The notes under the pieces are model-generated. The model ran no database searches and was not told the DNA's origin. It saw only the letters and a list, made by a program, of their open reading frames with translations. From assembly GCA_030602145.1 (NCBI GenBank), contig JAUWAH010000005.1, positions 1-16,830 on the forward strand: a stretch of DNA of 16,830 nt, given 5' to 3'. This DNA comes from Desulfobulbus sp. GTDB lineage: Bacteria; Desulfobacterota; Desulfobulbia; Desulfobulbales; Desulfobulbaceae. Below are positions 6,940-14,700 of the stretch, piece by piece; the first letter of the stretch is position 1; the number at the start of each line of letters is the position of its first letter. A program made the position numbers and the translations under genes.

Positions 6940-7624
6940 ATTAAAAACATGAAAACACCATTGTTCGAGAAATTACTATATCTTGATCGTGATTTTATCT
7001 CTTCAAAATATGAATATGAAGAAGGTGTTGCACCCGATACTATAATAACAAAGGCGGAAAGTATTAGCGCTGCTGCAAAGGCATTCCTGTTTTCTGGGGG
7101 TGCAAGTGCATCCGAAAGCAAGAATTACAAAATTTCAACAATTGGAATGCTCCAAAAACTAGAAAATAAGTTTGAAAAATATCCTTATTTTGATTCTTCG
7201 GCTTTCAAACTTGGCTCGCCATCGCAAATCTGTTGGATCGAAGGTAACTTAACAATTGACAAAGTCAAAAGAACTCGTCATACGACAACAATTACTCTTA
7301 TAGGGCCACCGAAAAAAGATAAAGAAAACAAAGGTCCAGAACTTCTTGGTGAAGAAAGCTATTATGCGGTAGAGGCAGAAAAATACAAATTTGCTCTTGT
7401 GCCAACTGTTGAATATTGGGTTTCAGGTGTGGCCGCATTTCAAGACTTAATTGACAATGTTATTGGCCCACTAGATATTCCAATCAGAGCTCTTTTAAGA
7501 ATATATGCAGCCCATACCGATTTCGAACAATGGATGGCTGTACCAATAATTATAAAAGAAAAATAAACGCTAACAAAACATTTCAGCGGACCCCGCAAAC
7601 GGCGCGGGTCCGCTGAATTCCACG
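6933..7624 (+). mobile_element. Integron gene cassette
   Basis: A single-gene cassette running from the leading core GTTAGCG (6933-6939) to the point within GTTAGAC (7624-7630). The inverse core of its attC, CGCTAAC (7568-7574), is the exact reverse complement of its own leading core rather than of the trailing one. That is the signature of a cassette that once existed as a circle. The gene starts 9 bases after the core and stops just before attC, the compact layout of cassettes. No integron integrase is in the window. Confidence 0.8.
6949..7566 (+). CDS. Integron cassette protein of unknown function
   Basis: A 205-residue protein I do not recognise with confidence. It begins MKTPLFEKLLYLDRDFISSK and has no signal peptide or membrane segment. 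The N-terminal layout (a short YLD strand, a long Ser/Ala/Gly-rich stretch at about 38-57, then an amphipathic TIGMLQKLENKFEKYP helix) faintly recalls DUF6414-like proteins, but I would not name it so without a search. The middle part (about 90-150) looks beta-rich with Lys-rich turns. The C-terminal half includes YWVSGVAAFQDLIDN. Base use is clearly more AT-rich than the genes around it, as is usual for cassette cargo. The ATG at 6949 lies close behind the cassette core, with no strong ribosome site. Expression would depend on a promoter upstream of the cassette. Confidence 0.8.
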   Translation: MKTPLFEKLLYLDRDFISSKYEYEEGVAPDTIITKAESISAAAKAFLFSGGASASESKNYKISTIGMLQKLENKFEKYPYFDSSAFKLGSPSQICWIEGNLTIDKVKRTRHTTTITLIGPPKKDKENKGPELLGEESYYAVEAEKYKFALVPTVEYWVSGVAAFQDLIDNVIGPLDIPIRALLRIYAAHTDFEQWMAVPIIIKEK

Positions 7625-7630
7625 TTAGAC
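7568..7630 (+). other. attC recombination site of the cassette
   Basis: The inverse core CGCTAAC (7568-7574) and core GTTAGAC (7624-7630) enclose a near-perfect hairpin. TTCAGCGGACCC (7582-7593) pairs with GGGTCCGCTGAA (7606-7617) around a 12-base loop, with unpaired bases beside the cores as in typical short attC sites of about 60 bases. The CTAAC/GTTAG ends pair. The site sits directly after the stop of the upstream gene and in the correct orientation for it. Confidence 0.82.
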
Positions 7631-7713
7631 TCTGCGCTTAATCATGGTGACCACAAGACTCTATATTATTTAAATATCGATAGTAAAGTTTCCTGAAAGT
7701 ACGAGGTCAATAT

Positions 7714-8096
7714 ATGAGTTCGCTCAAATTCGTTGATGATATGGCGTGTATCCAGCGCTCAGTGGCTCAATGCCACGACCAGGCCGTCCGCAGAGGCATG
7801 GTGCTTGATGTATGCAGCCTCAAACTGGCGAGATGGTTTTGGAGGTTGGCTGTGGTGGAGGATTCTATGCATATGAGGTGGCTCGGGGTGTTGGCCCAAC
7901 AGGGCGCGTGTGTGCAATCGACTATAGCGCTAACCAGATCGCCACAGCGAAAAGCCATTGCGCTGATATGGAATGGGTTAATTGCCGGGTAGGAGACGCC
8001 AGCGAACTGCCTTACGAGAACAGCGCTTTTGATACAGTCTATGGCATACAGGTTTTTGAATATATTGATCAGTTAGACGCAGCCTTGCACGAGGTC
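7714..8096 (+). pseudogene. SAM-dependent methyltransferase, frameshifted and truncated
   Basis: This is the second cassette's gene, starting about 90 bases after the GTTAGAC core with GAGG upstream of ATG 7714. The N-terminus MSSLKFVDDMACIQRSVAQC continues as far as VLD, then the frame shifts by one base near 7808-7812. The class I methyltransferase fold resumes with TGEMVLEVGCGGGFYAYEVA (motif I, SAM binding), VCAIDYSANQI and VGDASELPYENSAFDTVYG. It ends abruptly after LDAALHEVQ, where the next bases belong to the A/G-rich repeats in front of the RAYT gene (about 8097 on). The C-terminal half and its attC are missing. Two independent lesions make it non-functional. The open part from the ATG at 7812 to a stop at 8115-8117 is a remnant frame, not an intact gene. 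Confidence 0.8.
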
Positions 8097-8100
8097 CAAA

Positions 8101-8167
8101 AAAATAGAGGAAAATAGGGGACAAAAATAGGGGACAGATATATTTTTGACAACTTTTGCCCCCTATG
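8101..8167 (+). repeat. RAYT left-flank repeats
   Basis: AAAATAGGGGACA occurs twice in perfect tandem (8111-8123 and 8124-8136), preceded by a degenerate third copy (AAAATAGAGGA, 8101-8111). CCCCCTAT at about 8159-8166 is complementary to ATAGGGGG-like sequence and could form a hairpin. Sequences of this ATAGGGGACAGAT kind often precede RAYT genes. The broken methyltransferase frame ends where these repeats begin. Confidence 0.6.
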
Positions 8168-8180
8168 GTAGGTCTACTTC

Positions 8181-8876
8181 ATGCCTCGACAAGCCCGTTT
8201 CGTCCTTCCTAATTACCCGCACCACGTCATCCAGCGGGGGCATAACCGCCAGGTCGTTTTCACCGGCGATGACGATTATATCTATTACCTGGAAACCCTC
8301 CAGGAGTGGAAAACCCGGCTGCAGTGCAAGGTGTACGCCTATTGCCTGATGACCAACCATGTCCATCTGGTGATCGATCCCGGTGATCATCCCGAGCATC
8401 TCGGCATGCTCATGAAGCGGTTGGCGGGTCGGCAGACCCGGTATGTCAATGCGGTGGAGAAGCGAAGCGGATCGCTGTGGGAGGGGCGGTACAAATCCAG
8501 TCCCGTGCAGGAGGATGCGTATCTGCTGGCTTGCTGCCGCTATGTGGAACTGAACCCGGTGCGGGCCGGCATGGTGGGCGATCCGGCGGACTACCGCTGG
8601 TCCAGTTGTCCGGCAAAGGTCGGGCGGATCAAGCAGCCGTGGCTGGATTTCGATCCTTTGTACCTGCGCATGGGGCGGTCCAAGGCCAAACGGGCCAAGC
8701 AATACGCTGCCTGGCTCCGGGAGACTGTGCCGGAATCGGAATGGCAACGCATCCGACAGGCGACCCAGCGCGGCCAGTTGACGGCCACCGAGCGGTTTGC
8801 CGAAGAGCTTTCCGAGAAACTCGGCCGCCGCCTTGAACTGCGCGGCCCTGGCCGTCCACGGAAAGGATCAAAATAA
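8181..8876 (+). CDS. REP-associated tyrosine transposase (RAYT, IS200-like Y1 family)
   Basis: A 231-residue single-strand DNA transposase of the Y1/HUH family. The fold begins PRQARFVLPNYPHHVIQRG. The metal-binding HUH motif is His60 and His62 in LMTNHVHLVI, and the probable nucleophile is Tyr121 in CCRYVELNPVRAGMV, the RAYT-type position. After the Y1 domain (about 1-140) comes a C-terminal extension rich in basic residues, ending GRPRKGSK. All key residues are present. RAYTs are linked to dispersal of short palindromic REP sequences, and such a palindrome lies 40 bases downstream (8916-8987). A hairpin GCTCCC/GGGAGC (8882-8896) follows the stop and may be a weak terminator. The gene breaks the cassette array to its left. 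Confidence 0.92.
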   Translation: MPRQARFVLPNYPHHVIQRGHNRQVVFTGDDDYIYYLETLQEWKTRLQCKVYAYCLMTNHVHLVIDPGDHPEHLGMLMKRLAGRQTRYVNAVEKRSGSLWEGRYKSSPVQEDAYLLACCRYVELNPVRAGMVGDPADYRWSSCPAKVGRIKQPWLDFDPLYLRMGRSKAKRAKQYAAWLRETVPESEWQRIRQATQRGQLTATERFAEELSEKLGRRLELRGPGRPRKGSK

Positions 8877-8915
8877 ATCGGGCTCCCTTTGGGAGCTTGC
8901 AAGAGGTCGAGAGCT

Positions 8916-8987
8916 GTCATTTCAAGGAGCGCAGCGACGAGAAATCTCTCTCGTCTTGCTGAGATTGCTCGCTCCGCTCGAAATGAC
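8916..8987. repeat. REP-like palindromic repeat, copy 1
   Basis: It starts GTCATTTCAAGGAGCGCAGC and ends with GCTCGAAATGAC, forming an imperfect hairpin of about 72 bases; the inner GAGAAATCTC-like part pairs partly with GAGATT. It matches copy 2 at 16374-16444 in sequence and fold but is more degenerate. It lies just downstream of the RAYT gene. Confidence 0.8.
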
Positions 8988-9127
8988 CAAACACCCGTTA
9001 GCCGACTTGTTGCCAATCTATCATTGTGCAACAGGCTCCTTTTATTCGTCTTTGTAACGGACTGGATTCCCAATAACTGCCTCGGGAATAACACAACCGT
9101 CTTGCTGCACAAGAGGTGCACCTTGTT

Positions 9128-9880
9128 ATGGCGTCTTCCTGGATCGCGTACAACGAACTTGCCTGGACCGAGGATCTTCTCGGAGATCTGGCCGATTACC
9201 AAGATGAGGTTGCAGGGTATGTCGACCTGATCAAGCGAAATTCGTCACGTTCCCCATGCACCTTGCTGCATCTGGGGTGTGGAGCAGGCGGCTACGACAC
9301 TTTCTTTAAACTCCACTTTACCGTCACGGGCGTGGATGTCAGCCGAGGCATGCTGGACAAGGCCAAGGTGCGTCATCCGGATGTCGAATACATTGAAGGC
9401 GACATGCGGACGGTACGTCTTGGTCGGGAGTTTGATGCTGTGGTGATCCCGGACGGCATCGACTACATGGGGTCGCTCCCGGAACTGCGGATGGCCATCG
9501 AAACAGCCGTGGCGCATTTGAGGCCGGGTGGCATCTTGCTTGTCGTCGGCAAAACCCGGGAAATATTCAGGGCTAACAATTTTGCCTATAGCGGCGAACA
9601 GGACGACCTGCATGTCACGCTGTTGGAGAACAACTACATCAACCCGTATCGCCCCGACAGTTACGACGCAACACTGGTTTACCTGATCCGACGGAGAGGC
9701 GAGCTGACCATCCACACGGAGTGCCATCTGCTCGGTCTCTTCTCCCGGGAAGCATGGGAGAAGGTGTTCGCGGCAGCAGGGCTGTCCCTGCGGGAGGCGG
9801 ACCTCGATGGCACCTACGACAAGTATCTTCTTGGTGGCGGCGAGTATCCGTTGAAGATATTCATCGGCAGGAAACGGTGA
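9128..9880 (+). CDS. Class I SAM-dependent methyltransferase
   Basis: A 250-residue soluble methyltransferase; substrate unknown. Motif I LLHLGCGAGGY (46-56) binds SAM, GVDVSRGML (68-76) carries the acidic residue for the ribose (Asp70), EGDMRTVRL (90-98) is motif III, and LRPGGILLVVG is the post-IV strand. The C-terminal part (about 150-250) forms the substrate lid and ends PLKIFIGRKR. The start is set at ATG 9128, with AAGAGG 12 bases upstream; a GTG at 9116 directly abuts that site and is less likely. It is unrelated to the broken methyltransferase at 7714. The following GNAT gene starts 100 bases downstream on the same strand. The 8988-9127 interval holds no gene that I see. Confidence 0.88.
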   Translation: MASSWIAYNELAWTEDLLGDLADYQDEVAGYVDLIKRNSSRSPCTLLHLGCGAGGYDTFFKLHFTVTGVDVSRGMLDKAKVRHPDVEYIEGDMRTVRLGREFDAVVIPDGIDYMGSLPELRMAIETAVAHLRPGGILLVVGKTREIFRANNFAYSGEQDDLHVTLLENNYINPYRPDSYDATLVYLIRRRGELTIHTECHLLGLFSREAWEKVFAAAGLSLREADLDGTYDKYLLGGGEYPLKIFIGRKR

Positions 9881-9980
9881 TGACTGACGATGCCATCGGC
9901 GCGGCCGGGCCAAGACCCTGCTTCGCACTGCCTTTTCCCGGCGGTCATGGCCAACTTGTGCCGGCGCCAAACAATTCGTC

Positions 9981-10442
9981 ATGAACATTCACCTCGCCAC
10001 AACCGATACCGAGATCACTGCCTGCTACCCCGTCATGCGGGAGCTTCGCCCGCACATCGCGGCAGAAGACTTTCTTTACCGGGTCCGAAGCCAACAAGGT
10101 GCCGGGTATCGCCTTGTCTGCATGCAAGGGTCCACCGGGGTGGTGGCTGTCGCCGGATTTCGGGTGGTTGAAAACCTGGCCTGGGGGCGTTTTCTGTACG
10201 TCGATGATCTGGTCACCCTTCCCGAACAGCGTTCAAAGGGGTACGGGGCCAAGCTGCTGGCATGGCTCAAGGATCAGGCTGCACAGGAAGGCTGTCAACA
10301 ACTGCACCTGGATTCGGGCATCCAAAGAAAGCAGGCGCACCGGTTCTATGAGCGTGAAGGCTTGACCATGACGAGCTATCACTACGTTGACAAAACCGGA
10401 TCCGGCCACCAGTATCCAGAAGTTCACCGGCTGAACCGGTGA
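9981..10442 (+). CDS. GNAT-family N-acetyltransferase
   Basis: A 153-residue acetyl-CoA-dependent acetyltransferase; the acceptor is unknown. The core strand VDDLVTLPEQ leads to the pyrophosphate loop QRSKGYGAKLL (83-93, motif A), followed by LHLDSG (108-113) and AHRFYEREGL (119-128, motif B), the usual C-terminal GNAT signature. The N-terminal strand and helix (MNIHLATTDTEITACYPVM) are present, so the protein appears full length. No strong ribosome site precedes ATG 9981, which leaves the start less certain, although family homology begins near it. It may be co-transcribed with the methyltransferase before it and the nitroreductase after it (71-base gap). Confidence 0.9.
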   Translation: MNIHLATTDTEITACYPVMRELRPHIAAEDFLYRVRSQQGAGYRLVCMQGSTGVVAVAGFRVVENLAWGRFLYVDDLVTLPEQRSKGYGAKLLAWLKDQAAQEGCQQLHLDSGIQRKQAHRFYEREGLTMTSYHYVDKTGSGHQYPEVHRLNR

Positions 10443-10512
10443 TTGCAACGTTAAGCCTTGTTTCAATCACCAATCCGAACGGAACAACATCACGACAGGA
10501 GGAGGGAACAGC

Positions 10513-11079
10513 ATGGAATTGCAGGAAGCCGTATTGAAGCGACGCAGTGTACGACGGTTCACGGAGGATGTGGTCACCGATCAGGAGTTGGAGCAGATTT
10601 TCGAAACGGTCCGCTGGTCGCCGTCGTGGGCGAACACCCAGGTGTGGGAGTTTGTGGTGGTCCGGGACAGGGAGCTGATCCACCAGGTCACCGAGACCTA
10701 TCGGATGGAGAAGGGGACAAATCCCGCCAGCAAATGTTCCCTGGCCGCCTCGGCGCTCATCGTCGTCTGTGCCAGGATCGGCGTTTCCGGCTGCTACGGG
10801 GGCAAGGAGACCACCAAATTTTCCAACTGGTTCATGTTCGACCTGGGCATCGCCGCCCAGACCCTGTGCCTGAAGGCGCATGAAATGGGGCTGGGAACGG
10901 TGGTGGTCGGCTTGTTGGATCATGAGGCCTGCCGTCAACTGGTCGGCCTGCCGGACGGATACGAAGCCGTGGCCGTCATTCCCATCGGCCGGCCGGCGGT
11001 CGAGCAGAAAGCGGGGCCGCCCCGCAAGGCGGTGGCCGACATGGTGCATCTCGATGCCTTTGGCAGAAAGATGTTTTGA
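10513..11079 (+). CDS. Nitroreductase-family FMN oxidoreductase
   Basis: A 188-residue flavoprotein of the nitroreductase family, using NAD(P)H to reduce nitro compounds, quinones or similar acceptors. The FMN phosphate motif KRRSVRRF (9-16) and the SPSWANTQVWEF segment (36-47) fit the family. MGLGTVVVGLL (125-135) and AVIPIGRPA (154-162) are the usual later FMN-contacting motifs. The middle part contains CARIGVSGCYGGKETTKFS; the two cysteines (Cys86, Cys94) are not typical catalytic residues. An AGGAGG site (about 10498-10503) stands well placed before ATG 10513. The length is normal for a short nitroreductase, likely a dimer in the cytosol. Confidence 0.9.
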   Translation: MELQEAVLKRRSVRRFTEDVVTDQELEQIFETVRWSPSWANTQVWEFVVVRDRELIHQVTETYRMEKGTNPASKCSLAASALIVVCARIGVSGCYGGKETTKFSNWFMFDLGIAAQTLCLKAHEMGLGTVVVGLLDHEACRQLVGLPDGYEAVAVIPIGRPAVEQKAGPPRKAVADMVHLDAFGRKMF

Positions 11080-11150
11080 ATGGTCGGGCCAAGCCCTGAA
11101 CAGGCAGGCAGCCGGACCGCATTACAGAACGAGATCAAGGAGAACCGCCC

Positions 11151-11339
11151 ATGAACCAGATCCAGGAGAAGGATTGGGCCGATACGAGTTGGCATGGTCA
11201 CACCGGAATGGATAGCACCAGCGACTACTGCATCGTCGACGACACGATCGGCACGCCGCCGACCGCTACATCCGGGGCGGCCGCACCCGGCAAAGGCACC
11301 GACACGGACGAGAAACAGCCCGAGCGTGATCAGGGGTGA
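11151..11339 (+). CDS. Small hypothetical protein
   Basis: A 62-residue frame with a good ribosome site (AAGGAGA about 10 bases before ATG 11151), 71 bases after the nitroreductase stop on the same strand. The product begins MNQIQEKDWADTSWHGHTGM and its second half is Thr/Gly/Asp-rich and low in complexity, probably disordered. I recognise no family. Its stop is in frame with the acetyltransferase relic that follows, so it could instead be part of a decayed upstream sequence. Confidence 0.35.
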   Translation: MNQIQEKDWADTSWHGHTGMDSTSDYCIVDDTIGTPPTATSGAAAPGKGTDTDEKQPERDQG

Positions 11340-11363
11340 TCGCTTCGGTGCCCCGACGGTCGG

Positions 11364-11580
11364 ATGGTCATGAAGGAAGAGGAGGTGGTCACGATCCAAC
11401 GGGCCATGCCGCCGCTGAGCCGATCGCTGCCGTCGCTGCTCGACGAGTTCGACGATCACGTTGTGCTCAAGGCCGTCCGTGGGCGACGGATTGTCGGCTC
11501 GGTGCGGGCGAAATAACGAGCCGGGACCTGTTGTATCGGCAGGCTGGCGGTTTATCCGGATGTTCTGGGCCAGGGGAGTG
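11364..11580 (+). pseudogene. GNAT acetyltransferase pseudogene
   Basis: One reading frame gives LLDEFDDHVVLKAVRGRRIV then GSVRAK, a TAA stop at 11514-11516, and then in the same frame AGTCCIGRLAVYPDVLGQG. This is the contiguous central part of a GNAT protein (the strand pair before motif A and the motif A start, where GxGIG would follow). The in-frame nonsense codon and loss of everything after GQG (about 11580) show it is dead. The 5' part before 11390 does not resemble the family. It is a different GNAT type from the gene at 9981. The remaining stretch to 11746 has no gene I can support. Confidence 0.65.
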
Positions 11581-11746
11581 CGGCGGCCACTTCCACCCTG
11601 TCTTTTTTAACCCCCCGGTGGTATCCTGTCCGTGGAAACATGTATCGGCGCCAGCCGCACCGCCATGTTTCGTTTCGCCAATGACCTGACGCACCAGCTT
11701 CGTCACCGGGACAGCATCACCTCCCTCCACCCACGGGATATGGATC

Positions 11747-14700
11747 ATGGGCAGGATCAATGCATTGCTTGTCGTCTGGATTCTTGCCGTCGGCCTGGTG
11801 TGCGTCCGGGCGGAATTCGCCCAATCGCGGCCCGATCCGTTCCGGGTCCTGCTGATCAGTTCCTACCACCCCGGATTTCCCACCTTCTTTCAGCAAATCC
11901 AAGGGGTCAGGTCGGTCTTCGCCGACCGGAACATCCTCCTCGATGTCGAGTTCATGGACAAAAAGAGGTTTGCCGCCCCGGAGAGCGAGGCGCATTTCCT
12001 CGCCTCGCTCTCCTACAAGCTCGGTAAAATAAAGCCCTATGACGCCGTCATGACGGCGGACGATGACGCGCTGCTGTTCCTGCTCGCCCACAAGGCAGGT
12101 CTGTTTCCCGCCCAACCCGCCGTGTTTCTCGGCGTCAACAACATCACCAGGGCCAGGAAGCAGAATGCGCGCCGCGACATAACCGGCGTGATCGAGGCGG
12201 TCTCGATGGAGGAGACGATTCGGTTGATGCTCGATCTCCAGCCCTCCGCCCGGACCGTTCTCGCCCTGGTGGATGCAACGCCCAGCAGTCAGGGCGATCT
12301 GAGCACCTTCAGGCATCTGGCCGCGTCCTTTCCGGGGGTGCAGTTCGCGGAACTCTCGCTGGCCGATCATTCCTTTGCCGAATTTCAGGCCGAACTGAGA
12401 ACCATCGGCCCCTCCACGGCGGCGCTGCTCCTCTCCGCCTATGTGGACGAGGCCGGGGAAAGGATGCAGTTCGAGGACAGCCTCCGGCTGATCCTGGGCA
12501 GCCTCAGGCAGCCCCTGTTCCATCTCTGGTACCACGGGATCGGCGACGGGATCCTGGGCGGCAAGGTCATTTCCCATGAACAGCAGGGAAAAACCGCCGC
12601 CGAACTGGTCGTGCGCATCCTTGAGGGCGAGCCGGTCGAGAACGTCAAGGTGATCGAGGAAAGCCCGAACCTCACCGTTGTTGACTACAAGGTGCTCAAG
12701 CAGTTCCGTCTAGAAGAAACAGCCTTGCCCGAGGGGACCGTGGTGTTCAACAGGCCGTTTTCCCTGTACGACCACTACAGGTACCGGATATGGGGCGCTC
12801 TTGGTTTTCTGGCGTCGCAAACGATCCTCATAGCCTTCCTGGTCCAGGCCCTGCGCAGAAAGAGGAAAACGGAGACGGCGCTCCGGGAGAGCGAGCACCG
12901 GTATGCAAGCTTCTTCAGGAACAACCATTCCGTCATCCTCATCATCCATCCGAAAACGGGCAGGATCGTCGACAGCAACCCGGCGGCCTGCGCATTCTAC
13001 GGGTATACCCACGCAGAGATGGTCGGCAGGGATATAGCGACCATCAACCAACTGCCCCCACAGGACATTCAAACCGAAATGGAGGCGTCGCGGCTGCAGA
13101 AGCGATCCCGTTTCCTGTTCACGCACCGGCTGGCCAGCGGGGAATTGCGGGACGTGGAGGTGTACAGCGGGCCGATCACCGTCAACGGCGAAGAGGTGCT
13201 CTGTTCCATCATCCACGATATCACCGAACGGAAACAAGCCGAACAGGCCGTTCGGGAGCGGGAGCTGTTCTTGGCGGCCATCCTGCAAACGGCTGCGGAT
13301 GGCTTCTGGGTGCTCGATGCCGACGGCCTCGTCACCGAGGTGAACGGCGCCTATTGTGCGATGTCCGGCTATGCCCGGGAAGAACTCCTCGGCATGCCGA
13401 TCGGCGCACTCGACATCGGGGCGTCGATCGAGGAGGAGAAGGCGCGAACCGATCGGATAGCCGCCCGTGGTTGGGAGATGTTCGAAACCGTCCATCGTCG
13501 CAAGGACGGCTCGACGGTTCCGCTTGAGGTATCCTGCACCCACCTGGGGGAGGACGGCGGCCGGTTCGTTCATTTCGGCCGCGATCTGACCGAAAGGAAG
13601 CAGGCCGAAGAGCAACTGCGCGCGGCTTTGGAGCGAACCCAGATCATTCTCGCCAGCGTTCAGCTTGGCCTCATCCTGATCGGCAACGACAACAGGGTGG
13701 AGTTTATCAACCGGGCCTGTTGCAACCTGTTCGGGCTGACCGAGACGCCGGCGGAGCTGCTCGGCATGACCGCCGCCGACCTGGCCGACAAGGTGGTGCG
13801 GGCCTGTGCCGAACCCGAGGAGGCTCTGGCGCGGATACGGCAGATTGTCGCCCGCAATGCATTGGTAAGAAACGAGCTGGTCAGCCTGACCGGCAATCGG
13901 GTCCTCCTCCGTGATTTCGTCCCTCTGGTGGTCAATGGTCAACCCTATGGCCGATTGTGGTATCACTACGACATCAGTGAACAGAAGAGAGTCGAGGAGG
14001 AGCGGAAGAAGCTGCGGGAGCAACTGGTTCAGGCCCAGAAGATGGAGGCCATCGGCACCCTGGCCGGCGGCATCGCCCATGACTTCAACAATATCCTCAG
14101 CGCGGTCCTGGGCTATGCGGAGATGGCCAAGGAGGCGAGTCCCCCCGGTTCGGAGGCGGCCAGGGACCTCGACATGGTGATGGAAGCGGCGCAGCGGGCG
14201 GCCGCGTTGGTCAGGCAGATCCTGGCCTTCAGTCGTCAGGGGGAAACCAAGCGTATCCGGCTGGAACCGGCGCTGATGGTCAAGGAGGCGGTGAAGCTTC
14301 TCCGGTCGACGATTCCCTCGACCATCACCATCGACACGCGCCTGGAGGGCGATGACATGGTGGTTGTCGCCGATCCGGTTCAGATGCATCAGGTGGTGAT
14401 GAACCTCTGCACCAACGCCTATCACGCCATGGAGCAGACGGGCGGCACCATCGTCATCGAGCTGAGAGCATGCGAGCTGGCCGCCGCCGATCTCCTCTCC
14501 AGGCCCGGGGTCAAGCCGGGCAGGTTTGTCCGGCTGACCGTGAGCGATACCGGTCCCGGCATACCGATGGAGATCAGGGACAAGATTTTCGAACCGTATT
14601 TCACCACCAAGGGGGTCGGCAAGGGGACCGGGCTGGGGCTGGCCATTGTCCATGGCATCGCCTCGACCGCCGGGGGGTTCGCTGTCTGCGAGGGGCAGCC

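Noticed and set aside
9571..9577. GGCTAAC resembling an attC inverse core, to pair with GTTAGCC at 8997
   Set aside because: It lies inside the conserved methyltransferase coding sequence and no hairpin or trailing core follows the gene stop, so it is chance.
11337..11516. Selenocysteine read-through joining the 62-residue frame and the GNAT-like frame
   Set aside because: The in-phase TGA is followed by unconserved sequence, a second stop (TAA) interrupts the GNAT part, and no family supports the fusion.
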